Assembly (NCBI GenBank): GCA_036491125.1
Contig: DASXCO010000034.1
Span: forward strand, 1-33,737
DNA length: 33,737 nt
Direction: 5' to 3'
DNA from: Acidimicrobiales bacterium
GTDB taxonomy: Bacteria; Actinomycetota; Acidimicrobiia; Acidimicrobiales; AC-9
Under the pieces are notes generated by a model, which did not search any database, had not been told where the DNA came from, and worked only from the letters and a program-made list of their open reading frames with translations. Numbering within the stretch: position 1 is the first letter of the stretch; each line of letters starts with the position of its first letter. Both the position numbers and the translations under genes were made by a program. This document shows positions 6,905 to 14,329 of this stretch, in pieces.

Positions 6905-7710
6905 TGGACCACCTCCGCCGGCAGCAGGCTCCCATCACGGACGGCGGGTGGGGCGCAATCGACGCCGAGGCGACGCGGACGCTCCGCCACTTCCTCGCCG
7001 CTCGGCCCCTGGTCGACTTCCAGGGCCCGATGGGGTGGGACCACTCGGCGAGCAACCTGGGCCGCACCGAGCCCGTGGCCTCGGCCGCGGAGGGCGTCGA
7101 GCTCCGGCGTCGTCTGGTCCAGCCCCTCCTCGAGCTGCGGACGCCGTTCACCCTGTCGAGAGACGAGCTCGACGCCGTCGATCGGGGCGCGAACGATCCC
7201 GATCTCTCCAACCTCATCGAGGCCGGTCGGCGTGCCGCCGCGGCCGAGGACCGAGCCGTCTTCCACGGCCACCGCGAAGGGGGAATCGTGGGCATGACGG
7301 AGGCCAGCCCCCATTCCCCGCTCCCGATCGACGACAACTACAACGTGTACCCGCGCACCGTCGCCAAGGCGGTCGCGACCCTTCGCACGGTCGGGGTCGG
7401 CGGCCCGTACGGCATCGCCCTCGGACCTCGTTGCTACACCGGGGTCATCGAGACGACCGAGCACGGCGGCTACCCCGTGCTCGAGCACATCCGTCTCATC
7501 CTCGGGGGGCCGATCATGTGGGCGCCCGCCGTGGACGGCGCCGTCGTGGTCAGCCTGCGGGGCGGCGACTACGTGCTCGCGTGCGGTCAGGATCTCGCCG
7601 TCGGCTACCTCGACCACACCGAGTCGGCGGTGCACCTGTACTTCGAGGAGAGCCTGAGCTTCGCTGTGAACGAGCCTGCGGCCGCCGTCGCCCTGCAGTA
7701 CCCGAGCTGA
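6904..7710 (+). CDS. Encapsulin shell protein (Linocin-M18/family 1)
   Basis: 268-aa HK97-fold shell protein that self-assembles into a protein nanocompartment. Features matching the family are the N-terminal APITDGGWGAIDAEATRTL, the segment RPLVDFQGPMGWDHSASNLGR, FTLSRDELDAVDRGA, an E-loop-like REGGIVGM, PYGIALGPRCYTG, and the C-terminal FEESLSFAVNEPAAAVAL. Length is within the 260-270 aa usual for family 1. Translation from ATG 6904 overlaps the ferritin stop. With the ferritin cargo this is a complete two-gene iron-storage compartment; no flavin-binding shell domain or peroxidase cargo is present nearby. Confidence 0.96.
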   Translation: MDHLRRQQAPITDGGWGAIDAEATRTLRHFLAARPLVDFQGPMGWDHSASNLGRTEPVASAAEGVELRRRLVQPLLELRTPFTLSRDELDAVDRGANDPDLSNLIEAGRRAAAAEDRAVFHGHREGGIVGMTEASPHSPLPIDDNYNVYPRTVAKAVATLRTVGVGGPYGIALGPRCYTGVIETTEHGGYPVLEHIRLILGGPIMWAPAVDGAVVVSLRGGDYVLACGQDLAVGYLDHTESAVHLYFEESLSFAVNEPAAAVALQYPS

Positions 7711-7895
7711 GCGCCCTGGGCGACCACTGTCCAGAGGCCCGCCGGGGCGCTGGCGACTCGCCTTGACCAGGGCTGGTCGCCGAACGTTCAGCGAGGAATC
7801 GCCATGCCGTCACACCGTGGCAACGGCCCTGTTACCTGAAGGTGTCACAGTCCTTCGGGACTTTTGCGTTCGCTGCAGGGTCACCAGGGAGAGAC

Positions 7896-8165
7896 ATGCA
7901 CTCCAGGTCGGCTCACGCTCCATCCGTCCTCCCGGCGGGCACGTCCATCGAGGTGCGCTGTCACCTCAATTGCCCCTGGTCGCCCGGCTTCGAGATCGAG
8001 GAGGCGGTCCTCGTCGACGACGAGGTCGGCTACCGGATCCGGCGGGCCGCCTCCAGTCGGGCCCTACCGGCGGTGTTCGGCCCTGACTACATCCGTCGGC
8101 TCGGCCGACGCAGCTCGGATTTGGTCGTGTCGGGACGGCGAGAGTTGGAGCGGTCTTCAGCTTGA
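7896..8165 (+). CDS. Small conserved-looking protein of unknown function
   Basis: 89 aa from ATG 7896, chosen because AGGGAGAG at 7886-7893 is a good ribosome binding site; an upstream in-frame ATG at 7842 lacks one. The sequence SIEVRCHLNCPWSPGFEIEEAV, then GYRIRRAASSRALPAVFGPDYIR, has the feel of a compact beta-barrel protein with a W-x-x-GFEI motif that I associate with small hypothetical proteins of actinobacteria. No signal peptide or metal motif. It lies between the encapsulin and pstS genes, separated by 185 bp from the former and 52 bp from the latter. No function can be assigned. Confidence 0.6.
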   Translation: MHSRSAHAPSVLPAGTSIEVRCHLNCPWSPGFEIEEAVLVDDEVGYRIRRAASSRALPAVFGPDYIRRLGRRSSDLVVSGRRELERSSA

Positions 8166-8209
8166 GTTAACCCAGGATCCATCTTGGCGTCACCGGTCCG
8201 ATCTATGTT
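8142..8209 (+). promoter_or_regulatory. pstS promoter region with 22-bp spaced half-sites (putative)
   Basis: TATGTT at 8204-8209 resembles a -10 element and ends 8 nt before the GTG start of pstS, so the transcript may be nearly leaderless. Upstream, GAGTTGGAG (8142), GAGTTAACC (8164) and GGCGTCACC (8186) are spaced exactly 22 bp, two helical turns. The last two are reminiscent of GTTCACC-type actinobacterial PHO boxes, but the canonical 11-bp repeats between them are missing. Weak evidence. Confidence 0.3.
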
Positions 8210-8217
8210 GCTGTTTC

Positions 8218-9357
8218 GTGCCTCACAACCCGATCGCTCAGTCAAACCGACGCGCTCGCAACCGGATCGGTCGGCGCTCCGCCTTCGGTGCCGCCGCCTT
8301 GGCCGTGGCACTCACGGCCGCAGCCTGCGGTAGCTCCAGCACGACCTCGAGCAGCTCGACGACCACCTCGGGCAGCTCCGGCAACACGAAGGTGCAGTGC
8401 GCATCCGGGACCATCACCGGTGCCGGGTCGACCTTCGTGAACACGATTCTCCTGCAGTGGATCAAGAACTACCAGGCCGCCTGCTCTGGTGCCACGATCA
8501 ACTACCAGAGCGTCGGATCGGGTGCCGGCGTGCAGCAGTTCACCGCTGGCACGGTGAACTTCGGGGCTAGTGACGTCCCGTTCGCGGCGAGCGAACAGGC
8601 CGCCGCCAACGCCAAGTATCCCCCCAGCGCCGTGCAGATCCCCTGGGCCGCCGGACCGGTTTCCATCGAGTACAACCTCCCGGGGGTGAACAACCTCAAG
8701 TTGTCGCCCACCACGCTGGGCGGCATCTTCGCCGGCAAGATCAAGACTTGGAACGATCCGGCCATCGCAGCCGACAACGCGGGAACGAACCTGCCCTCTA
8801 CAGGCATCCAGGTCGTGCACCGCTCGGACGCGTCGGGCACCACGGCCGCATTCACCGGCTACCTGACGGCGGTCGCCGCTCAGACCTGGACCTTCGGTGC
8901 GGCCAAGGACGTCCCGTGGCCCGCCGGCCAGGGCGCCAAGGGATCCGACGGCGTGACCGCGGTGGTGAAGCAGACCAGCGGATCGATCGGCTACGCCGAG
9001 CTGTCCTACGCCAAGGGCGGCCAGGTCTCCACGGCGAGCGTCAAGAACGCGTCGGGACAGTTCGTCCAGCCCTCGTCGGCGGGGGCGACTGCGGCCCTGG
9101 CCAACACCACGGTCAATCCCGACGGGACGGCCAAGATCAACTACCTGGCGACTGGTGCCACCGTCTATCCGATCTCCACGCTCACGTGGGTCCTCCTTCC
9201 GATGAAGTCGCCCAGCGCTGCCGTCGGCACCCTGCTCAAGGACTTCGTCCTGTACGCCCTCGGCCCGGGTCAGCAGTCGGCCAACCAGCTCTTCTACGCG
9301 CCGCTGCCCCCCAGCGTGGCCAGCACGAGCCAGACCTTGGCGGCCGGCCTCAGCTGA
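8218..9357 (+). CDS. pstS: Phosphate ABC transporter substrate-binding lipoprotein
   Basis: Binds phosphate outside the membrane and hands it to PstCA. 379 aa from GTG 8218. A basic n-region (RRARNRIGRR) and hydrophobic stretch lead to lipobox LTAAAC with Cys37, followed by a Ser/Thr linker (SSSTTSSSSTTTSGSSG). PstS signature segments are present: GTITGAGSTFVNTILLQW, VGSGAGVQQFTAGTVNFGASDVPF, HRSDASGTTAAFTGYL and QTSGSIGYAELSYAKGG. The Ser and Asp residues in these segments form the phosphate pocket in the family. First gene of pstS-pstC-pstA, separated from pstC by a 124-nt spacer with strong alternative hairpins. Confidence 0.95.
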   Translation: MPHNPIAQSNRRARNRIGRRSAFGAAALAVALTAAACGSSSTTSSSSTTTSGSSGNTKVQCASGTITGAGSTFVNTILLQWIKNYQAACSGATINYQSVGSGAGVQQFTAGTVNFGASDVPFAASEQAAANAKYPPSAVQIPWAAGPVSIEYNLPGVNNLKLSPTTLGGIFAGKIKTWNDPAIAADNAGTNLPSTGIQVVHRSDASGTTAAFTGYLTAVAAQTWTFGAAKDVPWPAGQGAKGSDGVTAVVKQTSGSIGYAELSYAKGGQVSTASVKNASGQFVQPSSAGATAALANTTVNPDGTAKINYLATGATVYPISTLTWVLLPMKSPSAAVGTLLKDFVLYALGPGQQSANQLFYAPLPPSVASTSQTLAAGLS

Positions 9358-9384
9358 GGGTTCGGTAGAGACCGGTGATCGATA

Positions 9385-9436
9385 CCGCGCCCCCGACTTG
9401 TGCGCCAGCCCAGCGGGGGCGCGGTGGCGCGCCCCC
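9385..9436 (+). promoter_or_regulatory. Mutually exclusive hairpins between pstS and pstC
   Basis: Three complementary segments lie in the pstS-pstC gap. A is CCGCGCCCCC (9385-9394), B is GGGGGCGCGG (9415-9424), C is CGCGCCCCC (9428-9436). A and B pair perfectly over 10 bp with a 20-nt loop; B and C pair perfectly over 9 bp with a GTGG loop. B cannot pair with both, so the arrangement resembles an attenuator. There is no U-run after either hairpin. It could protect the pstS message 3' end, partly terminate transcription, or switch; the pairing is seen, the role is inferred. Confidence 0.6.
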
Positions 9437-9481
9437 GAGCGAGCTTCTGGCGGCGGCTGCTGACAGTAGAGGACCGACCTT

Positions 9482-10456
9482 GTGAGCGTGCTGGATAGTC
9501 AGGTCCCGCTCGGCGACCGATTCCGAGACACCGGAGGTGGCCGGGGGGACCAGCGGGCCCGCATCGTGGTGGCCGGCGGCGGCATCTTCGTGCTGGTGCT
9601 CATCGTCGCCATCCTCATCTTCTTGTTCGTCGAGGCCAGACCGGCCTTCACGACCGCGGGGTGGAGCTTCTTCACCACCAAGACGTGGTTTCCGGACGCC
9701 ACGCCCCCCGTCTTCGGGGTCGCTGCCCTGGTCTTCGGAACCGTGATCTCGAGCCTGGTCGGGGTCGTGATCGCCACCGTCGTGGCCATCGGTGCGTCTC
9801 TGTTCATCACCGAGGTGGCCCCCCGGGCGATCGGACGGCCGCTCGGCTACGTGATCGACCTCCTGGCCGCGGTCCCGAGTGTGATCTTCGGGCTGTGGGG
9901 TCTGGTGTATGTGGTCCCGAAGCTGATCCCGGCGGAGAAATGGCTCAACAGCGTCTTCGGGTGGTTCCCGCTCTTCTCGAACCCGGGACAGCTGTACGGC
10001 CGGTCGATCTTTGCCGCCTCGGTGATCCTGGCCATCATGGTGCTACCCATCATCGCGGCCGTCTCCCGCGAGGTGTTCCGCCAGACGCCCACCGCCCACC
10101 GAGAGGCAGCCGTCGCTCTTGGAGCGACGCGGTGGGAGACGATCCGCCTGGCGGTGTTCCCGTATTCCCGGAGCGGGGTGGTCGGGGCGATCATCCTGGG
10201 GCTGGGACGCGCCCTCGGCGAGACGATCGCCGTGGCCCTGGTACTGGCGCCGAGCTTCGTCGTCAACATCCACATCCTCCAGCCCGGGAACAACACCATC
10301 GCCGCCAACATCGCCACCAAGTTCGGGGAGTCCGGGAGCCTCGGCCGCGAGGCGCTGATCGCCTCGGGCCTCGTGCTGTTCGCCATCACCCTTCTGGTCA
10401 ACATGGCGGCCCGGGTGTTCGTTCGGGCGCCGTCCTTCGGCCGGGGCGGCGGGTAG
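9482..10456 (+). CDS. pstC: Phosphate ABC transporter permease PstC
   Basis: 324-aa inner-membrane subunit of the high-affinity phosphate importer. A short cytoplasmic N-terminus precedes about six membrane helices (first at residues ~28-50). The ABC-permease coupling (EAA) motif is REAAVALGATRWETIRLAVFPYSRSG, and AAVPSVIFGLWGL and GRALGETIAVALVLA are segments typical of PstC. GTG 9482 is the start. The stop codon TAG (10454-10456) is directly followed by the ATG of pstA, so the two permeases are translated together. Confidence 0.95.
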   Translation: MSVLDSQVPLGDRFRDTGGGRGDQRARIVVAGGGIFVLVLIVAILIFLFVEARPAFTTAGWSFFTTKTWFPDATPPVFGVAALVFGTVISSLVGVVIATVVAIGASLFITEVAPRAIGRPLGYVIDLLAAVPSVIFGLWGLVYVVPKLIPAEKWLNSVFGWFPLFSNPGQLYGRSIFAASVILAIMVLPIIAAVSREVFRQTPTAHREAAVALGATRWETIRLAVFPYSRSGVVGAIILGLGRALGETIAVALVLAPSFVVNIHILQPGNNTIAANIATKFGESGSLGREALIASGLVLFAITLLVNMAARVFVRAPSFGRGGG

Positions 10457-11323
10457 ATGGATACCGCCCTGTCCAAGCCCCGGCCCCGCCGGATGTGGGT
10501 GGACCGACTGGCCACCCTCGTCATGGTCGTCGGCGCGATCCTCGCTCTCATCCCGCTGGTCGGGGTCATGGTGTACACGGTGGGCAAGGGTTTGAGCGCG
10601 ATCGACTGGAGCTTCCTCTCGACGACCATGCGCGGCGTCGGGCCCCTCGACACCACCGGCGGCATCTACCACGCGATCGTGGGCACGATCGAGCAGGTCC
10701 TGATCGCCAGCCTGATCGCCGTACCGCTGGGGATCCTGGCCGCGATCTACACCGTCGAGTACGGCCGCGGCCTGCTGGCGGCCGCCGTGCGGTTCTTCAT
10801 CGACGTCATGACCGGCATCCCGTCGATCGTGGCCGGTTTGTTCATCTTCTCGTTCTGGGTCCTCGCCCTTCACCAGGGATTCTCGGGATTTGCCGCGGGC
10901 ATGTCGTTGGCCGTGCTCATGCTGCCGGTCGTGGCCCGAGCCTCCGAGGAGATGCTCAAGCTCGTCCCCGATGAGCTTCGGGAGGCCAGCTACGCGCTCG
11001 GCGTTCCCAAGTGGCGAACGATGCTGTCGGTTGTGCTGCCGGTGGCCACGGCCGGCATCACCACCGGGGTCATGCTCGCCGTCGCCCGCGTGACCGGTGA
11101 GACGGCGCCCCTCCTTCTCACCTCCTTCGGCTTCGACTCGGTGAACTACAACCCGTTCCACGGACCGCAGTCGGCCTTGCCTCTGTTCGTGTTCCAGCAG
11201 GCGACGTCTCCCTTCCAGGTCGCCGTGAACCGCGCCTGGGGGGCAGCCCTCGTGCTCATCCTGTTCGTCGTGCTTCTCTCGGTGATCGCTCGCCTGGTGA
11301 CACGGCGGAACCGGCTGACGTAG
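10457..11323 (+). CDS. pstA: Phosphate ABC transporter permease PstA
   Basis: 288-aa partner permease of PstC with about six membrane helices. Family segments include TTGGIYHAIVGTIEQVLIASLIAVPLGI, IDVMTGIPSIVAGLFIFSFWVL and the EAA-type coupling motif REASYALGVPKWRTMLSVVLP, followed by RVTGETAPLLLTSFG. ATG 10457 abuts the pstC stop. Normally pstB (ATPase) and phoU follow; here the next gene is a convergent sigma factor, so the ATPase that powers this transporter must be encoded elsewhere. Confidence 0.95.
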   Translation: MDTALSKPRPRRMWVDRLATLVMVVGAILALIPLVGVMVYTVGKGLSAIDWSFLSTTMRGVGPLDTTGGIYHAIVGTIEQVLIASLIAVPLGILAAIYTVEYGRGLLAAAVRFFIDVMTGIPSIVAGLFIFSFWVLALHQGFSGFAAGMSLAVLMLPVVARASEEMLKLVPDELREASYALGVPKWRTMLSVVLPVATAGITTGVMLAVARVTGETAPLLLTSFGFDSVNYNPFHGPQSALPLFVFQQATSPFQVAVNRAWGAALVLILFVVLLSVIARLVTRRNRLT

Positions 11324-11343
11324 CGGGCCGTCGCTCAAGGATC

Positions 11344-11367
11344 GGCTGGAGCGAGAGCGTCTCAGCC
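11344..11367. terminator. Probable bidirectional terminator hairpin, pstA / sigma factor
   Basis: GGCTGGAGCG (11344-11353) can pair with CGTCTCAGCC (11358-11367) around an AGAG loop, with two wobble pairs and one mismatch. It sits between the convergent pstA and sigma factor genes and includes the sigma factor stop codon. There is no U-tract, as is common in high-GC actinobacteria. Confidence 0.4.
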
Positions 11368-12315
11368 GGCGAGCAGGTCGGCGACGCCCATCTCGGCCGC
11401 AGGACGGCGCAGCTTGGACAGGGCGGCCTTCTCGATTTGGCGCACCCGCTCCCGGGTGAGGCCGAGGTGGTCGCCGAGCTCGCCCAGGGTGTGGGGCGAC
11501 GATCCGTCCAGCCCGAAGCGGAGCCGCAGGACCTCCTGCTCCCGCGCGTCCAGGAGGGTCATGAGCCGGGTCACCACGCCGGGAAGGAGTGAGGCGGCCA
11601 GCAGGTCCAGGGCAGAAGGAACCGAACCGTCGGCCAGCACCTCGCCCAGCTCCACCTCGCTGTCCTGATGGAGGGCCACCGACAGCAGCACGGGCGTGGC
11701 CCTGAACTCGAGCAGCCGGACCGCCCGGGCCTCGTCCAGCCCGGCCTCGGCGCCGAGCGTCGTAGCCGTGATCGGCGTCTCCGCGGATGCCTCCAAGCGG
11801 GCCCGAGCCCACTCGAGAAGGGCCAGGTCGTGTTCGACGTGGGTCGGGATCCTGAGGGGTCGTCCGGCGCTGGCCGTGGCTCGCGACATGCTGTCGCGGA
11901 TCCACCAGCCCGCGTAGGTCGAGAAGCGGAAGCCCTTCCGCCAGTCGAACTTCTTCACGGCGTGGATCAGGCCCAGGTTGCCCTCCTGGATGAGGTCGAG
12001 AAGGGCGAGGCCAGGAGCGCGGCGGCGCTTTGCCATCGAGACGACCAGGCGCAGGTTCGACCGCACAAAGGCGGCCTCGGCCTCGTCACCCGCGTCCACC
12101 GCCGCCCGGAGGTCCTGTCGGCGGGCCCGGCTCCGTTCCTCGCGTTCGAGGGCGGCCGCCGCACTGGCGCCTGCCTCGATGGTCTGGGCCAGCCGCACCT
12201 CGTCGTCCTTGGTCAGCAACGGGTGACGACCGACCTCGTCGAGGTACGTGCTCACGAGATCTTCCGCTCGTCCGAACCCTCGCTCGAGGCGCTCGCTCGT
12301 CGTCGACGCTCGCAC
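11362..12315 (-). CDS. RNA polymerase sigma-70 family factor (RpoD/SigB-like, group 2)
   Basis: 317-aa sigma factor with regions 1.2, 2, 3 and 4 and no long region 1.1, so an alternative group 2-type factor is more likely than the housekeeping one. Seen: DLVSTYLDEVGRHPLL (region 1.2), FVRSNLRLVVSMAKRR and LLDLIQEGNLGLIHAVKKFDWRKGFRFSTYAGWWIRDSMSRA (shown by its ends; regions 2.1-2.4), a region 3 helix pair, and region 4.2 TLGELGDHLGLTRERVRQIE. The usual TYATWWIRQAI is TYAGWWIRDSM, which may affect -10 recognition. GTG 12315 is preceded by a strong GAGGAGGT ribosome site. Convergent with pstA. Confidence 0.92.
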   Translation of the reverse strand: MRASTTSERLERGFGRAEDLVSTYLDEVGRHPLLTKDDEVRLAQTIEAGASAAAALEREERSRARRQDLRAAVDAGDEAEAAFVRSNLRLVVSMAKRRRAPGLALLDLIQEGNLGLIHAVKKFDWRKGFRFSTYAGWWIRDSMSRATASAGRPLRIPTHVEHDLALLEWARARLEASAETPITATTLGAEAGLDEARAVRLLEFRATPVLLSVALHQDSEVELGEVLADGSVPSALDLLAASLLPGVVTRLMTLLDAREQEVLRLRFGLDGSSPHTLGELGDHLGLTRERVRQIEKAALSKLRRPAAEMGVADLLAG

Positions 12316-12446
12316 CTCACCTCCTCGTCACCCTCACCCAAGGCCGCCGTCGACAATAGGAGGCTGAGGTGAACCCGACTCGACGAGCGGGTGACACGGG
12401 GGGCACGGCAGGACGAATCCTCGCGGTCGGGCTTCCCTTCCGGGCC

Positions 12447-12469
12447 GCCGGCGGGCAGTGCCCGCCGGC
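12447..12469 (-). terminator. Terminator hairpin after the acyl-CoA dehydrogenase gene
   Basis: GCCGGCGGGC (12447-12456) and GCCCGCCGGC (12460-12469) form a perfect 10-bp stem with a 3-nt loop, beginning 15 bases beyond the dehydrogenase stop codon on the minus strand. No U-run follows. It separates the dehydrogenase from the sigma factor gene, which is on the same strand 130 bp further. Confidence 0.65.
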
Positions 12470-12483
12470 TGGTGGTCAGCGGG

Positions 12484-14259
12484 TCAGGCCGCGGCCTTGG
12501 TGGCTGACGCCTCGTCCACCGTCGCGAAGGACAGGATCTCGCGTCCCGCCTCGGCCGCGATCCGGTCGCCCCAGACGTCCTCCGGCGCCAGGTGGCGTCG
12601 GGCGAAGCGCAGGGCGACGAGAGCCTTGCGGGTGTCGTAGCCGGCCGTCTCCTGGGTCGGGCCTCCCGGGCCGGCCGTCACCGCCTGCTCGAGGAGCAGG
12701 GCAGCCGCCGCCGTGCGGGCCAGGAGCCACGAGAGGCGACCAGACCGGGCTTCAGCCCGATCGGGATCCAACGTGCCCACCTCGTCGGCCCGAGCGGCCA
12801 GCCGCCGGTTCGCCCCGCCCACCAGCTCGCCAACCTCGCCGAGGAGGGCCGGCCCGCCCCGTACCCGGTCGACCACCGCGTCGACCCGGGTCAGGACGGC
12901 CTCGTGGGCCGCGTCCTGGCGCATGGCTCGCAGCACATCCAGGCTGCAGATGTGCTCGGTGCCTTCCCAGATCGGGTGGCACTGGGCGTCACGAAGTTGT
13001 CGCGTCAGGCCCCAGTCCTCGCAGTAGCCGTTGCCGCCGTGCAGCTCGACGGCGGTGCTGGCTGCCTCCACCCCGAGCCGACACACGGCGACCTTGGTCG
13101 CGGGGATGAGGATCCGACGCAAGCGGGCGGCATCCTGCTGGCGCGGGGCAGCGGCGCACTCCATCGCCAGGGCCACCCCCGCCTCGACCTCGGCGGCCAG
13201 GTCGACCAGCTGCTCGCGCACGAGCGGCAGGTCCACCAGCAGCCGTCCTTTGGCCGAGCGACGGTGGCACCAGATGGCCGACTCGAGAAACGAGCGTCGA
13301 GCGATCCCGAGACCCATGAGAGCCACACCGAAGCGCGATCCGTTAACCATCTCCATCATGCGGTTGAGGCCCCCGGTGTCGGAGTCCCCCGCCTCACCGG
13401 CGCCGCGCCTCGGTCGCAGCGCGTAGGCGAGGGCGTCCCGAAACTCGACCTCACCGGTCGGAACGCTCCGCGTGCCCAGCTTGGGCTTGAGCCGCCGCAT
13501 CACGATGCGGTTGCGCGTGCCGTCCTCGAGCTCCCTCGGCACCAGGTACAGGCCCAGGCCCCGGGAGCCGTCCGGAGCACCCTCGGGCCGGGCCAGCATC
13601 ACGATGGCCGCGCCATCGATGTTGGAGCAGAACCACTTCTCCCCGTTGATGAGCACCCTGCCGTCGCCCACCTCGCGAGCCGTGCAGTGGACGGTGTGGC
13701 CGAGGTCGGATCCACCGTCGCGCTCGGTGAGAAACATCGAGCCGTCGGCACCCTCGTCAATGTCTCCCGCCCGGAGGCGGGGGAGGAGGGCATCGACGAC
13801 CTCGGGCGGGGCGTAGGCCTCGACGAGGCCGGCGACGCCGCTGGTCATGCCGATGCTGCAGACCAGGCCCGTGTCGGCCTGCGACACCAGGTAACCGGCC
13901 GCCATGCGGACCGCCCCCGGCACGGGCCGACCACGAGCCGCCTCGTCGGCGGCGAAGCCCCCCGCGTAGCCCACGTTCCACAGGGCCCGCTTCGACTCCA
14001 GCATGGCCGGGTGATGGACGACCCGGTCGATCTCGTTAGCCCACCGGTCGTAGCGGACCAGCTCAGGAGGGTGGGCGTCGATCGTCTCGGCGTTGGGCCC
14101 GATCACGGTGCCGACGAGCCGGCCCAGCTCACCGAGCTTGGACTCCGACCACGTCAGGTCCTCCGGCGGGCAGTGGCGTCGCACCTGCGCCTGCAGCTCG
14201 GGGTCCAGGGCATACCAGTCCTGGCCTTGGGTGGATTCCAGGGACGAGTAGTCGATCAC
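12484..14259 (-). CDS. Acyl-CoA dehydrogenase family protein (AidB-like)
   Basis: 591-aa flavoprotein, longer than the ~380 aa short/medium-chain enzymes and nearer to the AidB-like group. An N-terminal helical domain is followed by FLTERDGGSDLGHTVH (flavin/substrate side of the beta domain), LINGEKWFCSNIDGAAIVMLARP, RRLKPKLGTRSVPTGEVEF and, in the C-terminal helical domain, LHGGNGYCEDWGLTRQLRDA then IWEGTEHICSLDVLRAM. In this family the WEGT segment lies next to the FAD; the base and the acyl-CoA substrate cannot be fixed here. A Leu/Ala-rich extension of ~130 residues closes the protein. ATG 14259. Divergent from the MFS exporter with 70 bp between starts. Confidence 0.88.
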   Translation of the reverse strand: MIDYSSLESTQGQDWYALDPELQAQVRRHCPPEDLTWSESKLGELGRLVGTVIGPNAETIDAHPPELVRYDRWANEIDRVVHHPAMLESKRALWNVGYAGGFAADEAARGRPVPGAVRMAAGYLVSQADTGLVCSIGMTSGVAGLVEAYAPPEVVDALLPRLRAGDIDEGADGSMFLTERDGGSDLGHTVHCTAREVGDGRVLINGEKWFCSNIDGAAIVMLARPEGAPDGSRGLGLYLVPRELEDGTRNRIVMRRLKPKLGTRSVPTGEVEFRDALAYALRPRRGAGEAGDSDTGGLNRMMEMVNGSRFGVALMGLGIARRSFLESAIWCHRRSAKGRLLVDLPLVREQLVDLAAEVEAGVALAMECAAAPRQQDAARLRRILIPATKVAVCRLGVEAASTAVELHGGNGYCEDWGLTRQLRDAQCHPIWEGTEHICSLDVLRAMRQDAAHEAVLTRVDAVVDRVRGGPALLGEVGELVGGANRRLAARADEVGTLDPDRAEARSGRLSWLLARTAAAALLLEQAVTAGPGGPTQETAGYDTRKALVALRFARRHLAPEDVWGDRIAAEAGREILSFATVDEASATKAAA

Positions 14260-14329
14260 GACTGCTCAGTATGGCAATCGCCAGGCCGGACCGCTGCGCG
14301 GTGACAGGAGCGGGAAGGGGAGCGGACCT

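Noticed and set aside
7711-7790. Terminator-like complementarity after encapsulin (GGCGACCA at 7719-7726 with TGGTCGCC at 7774-7781)
   Set aside because: The arms are about 50 nt apart with several competing GC pairings, so no single hairpin stands out.
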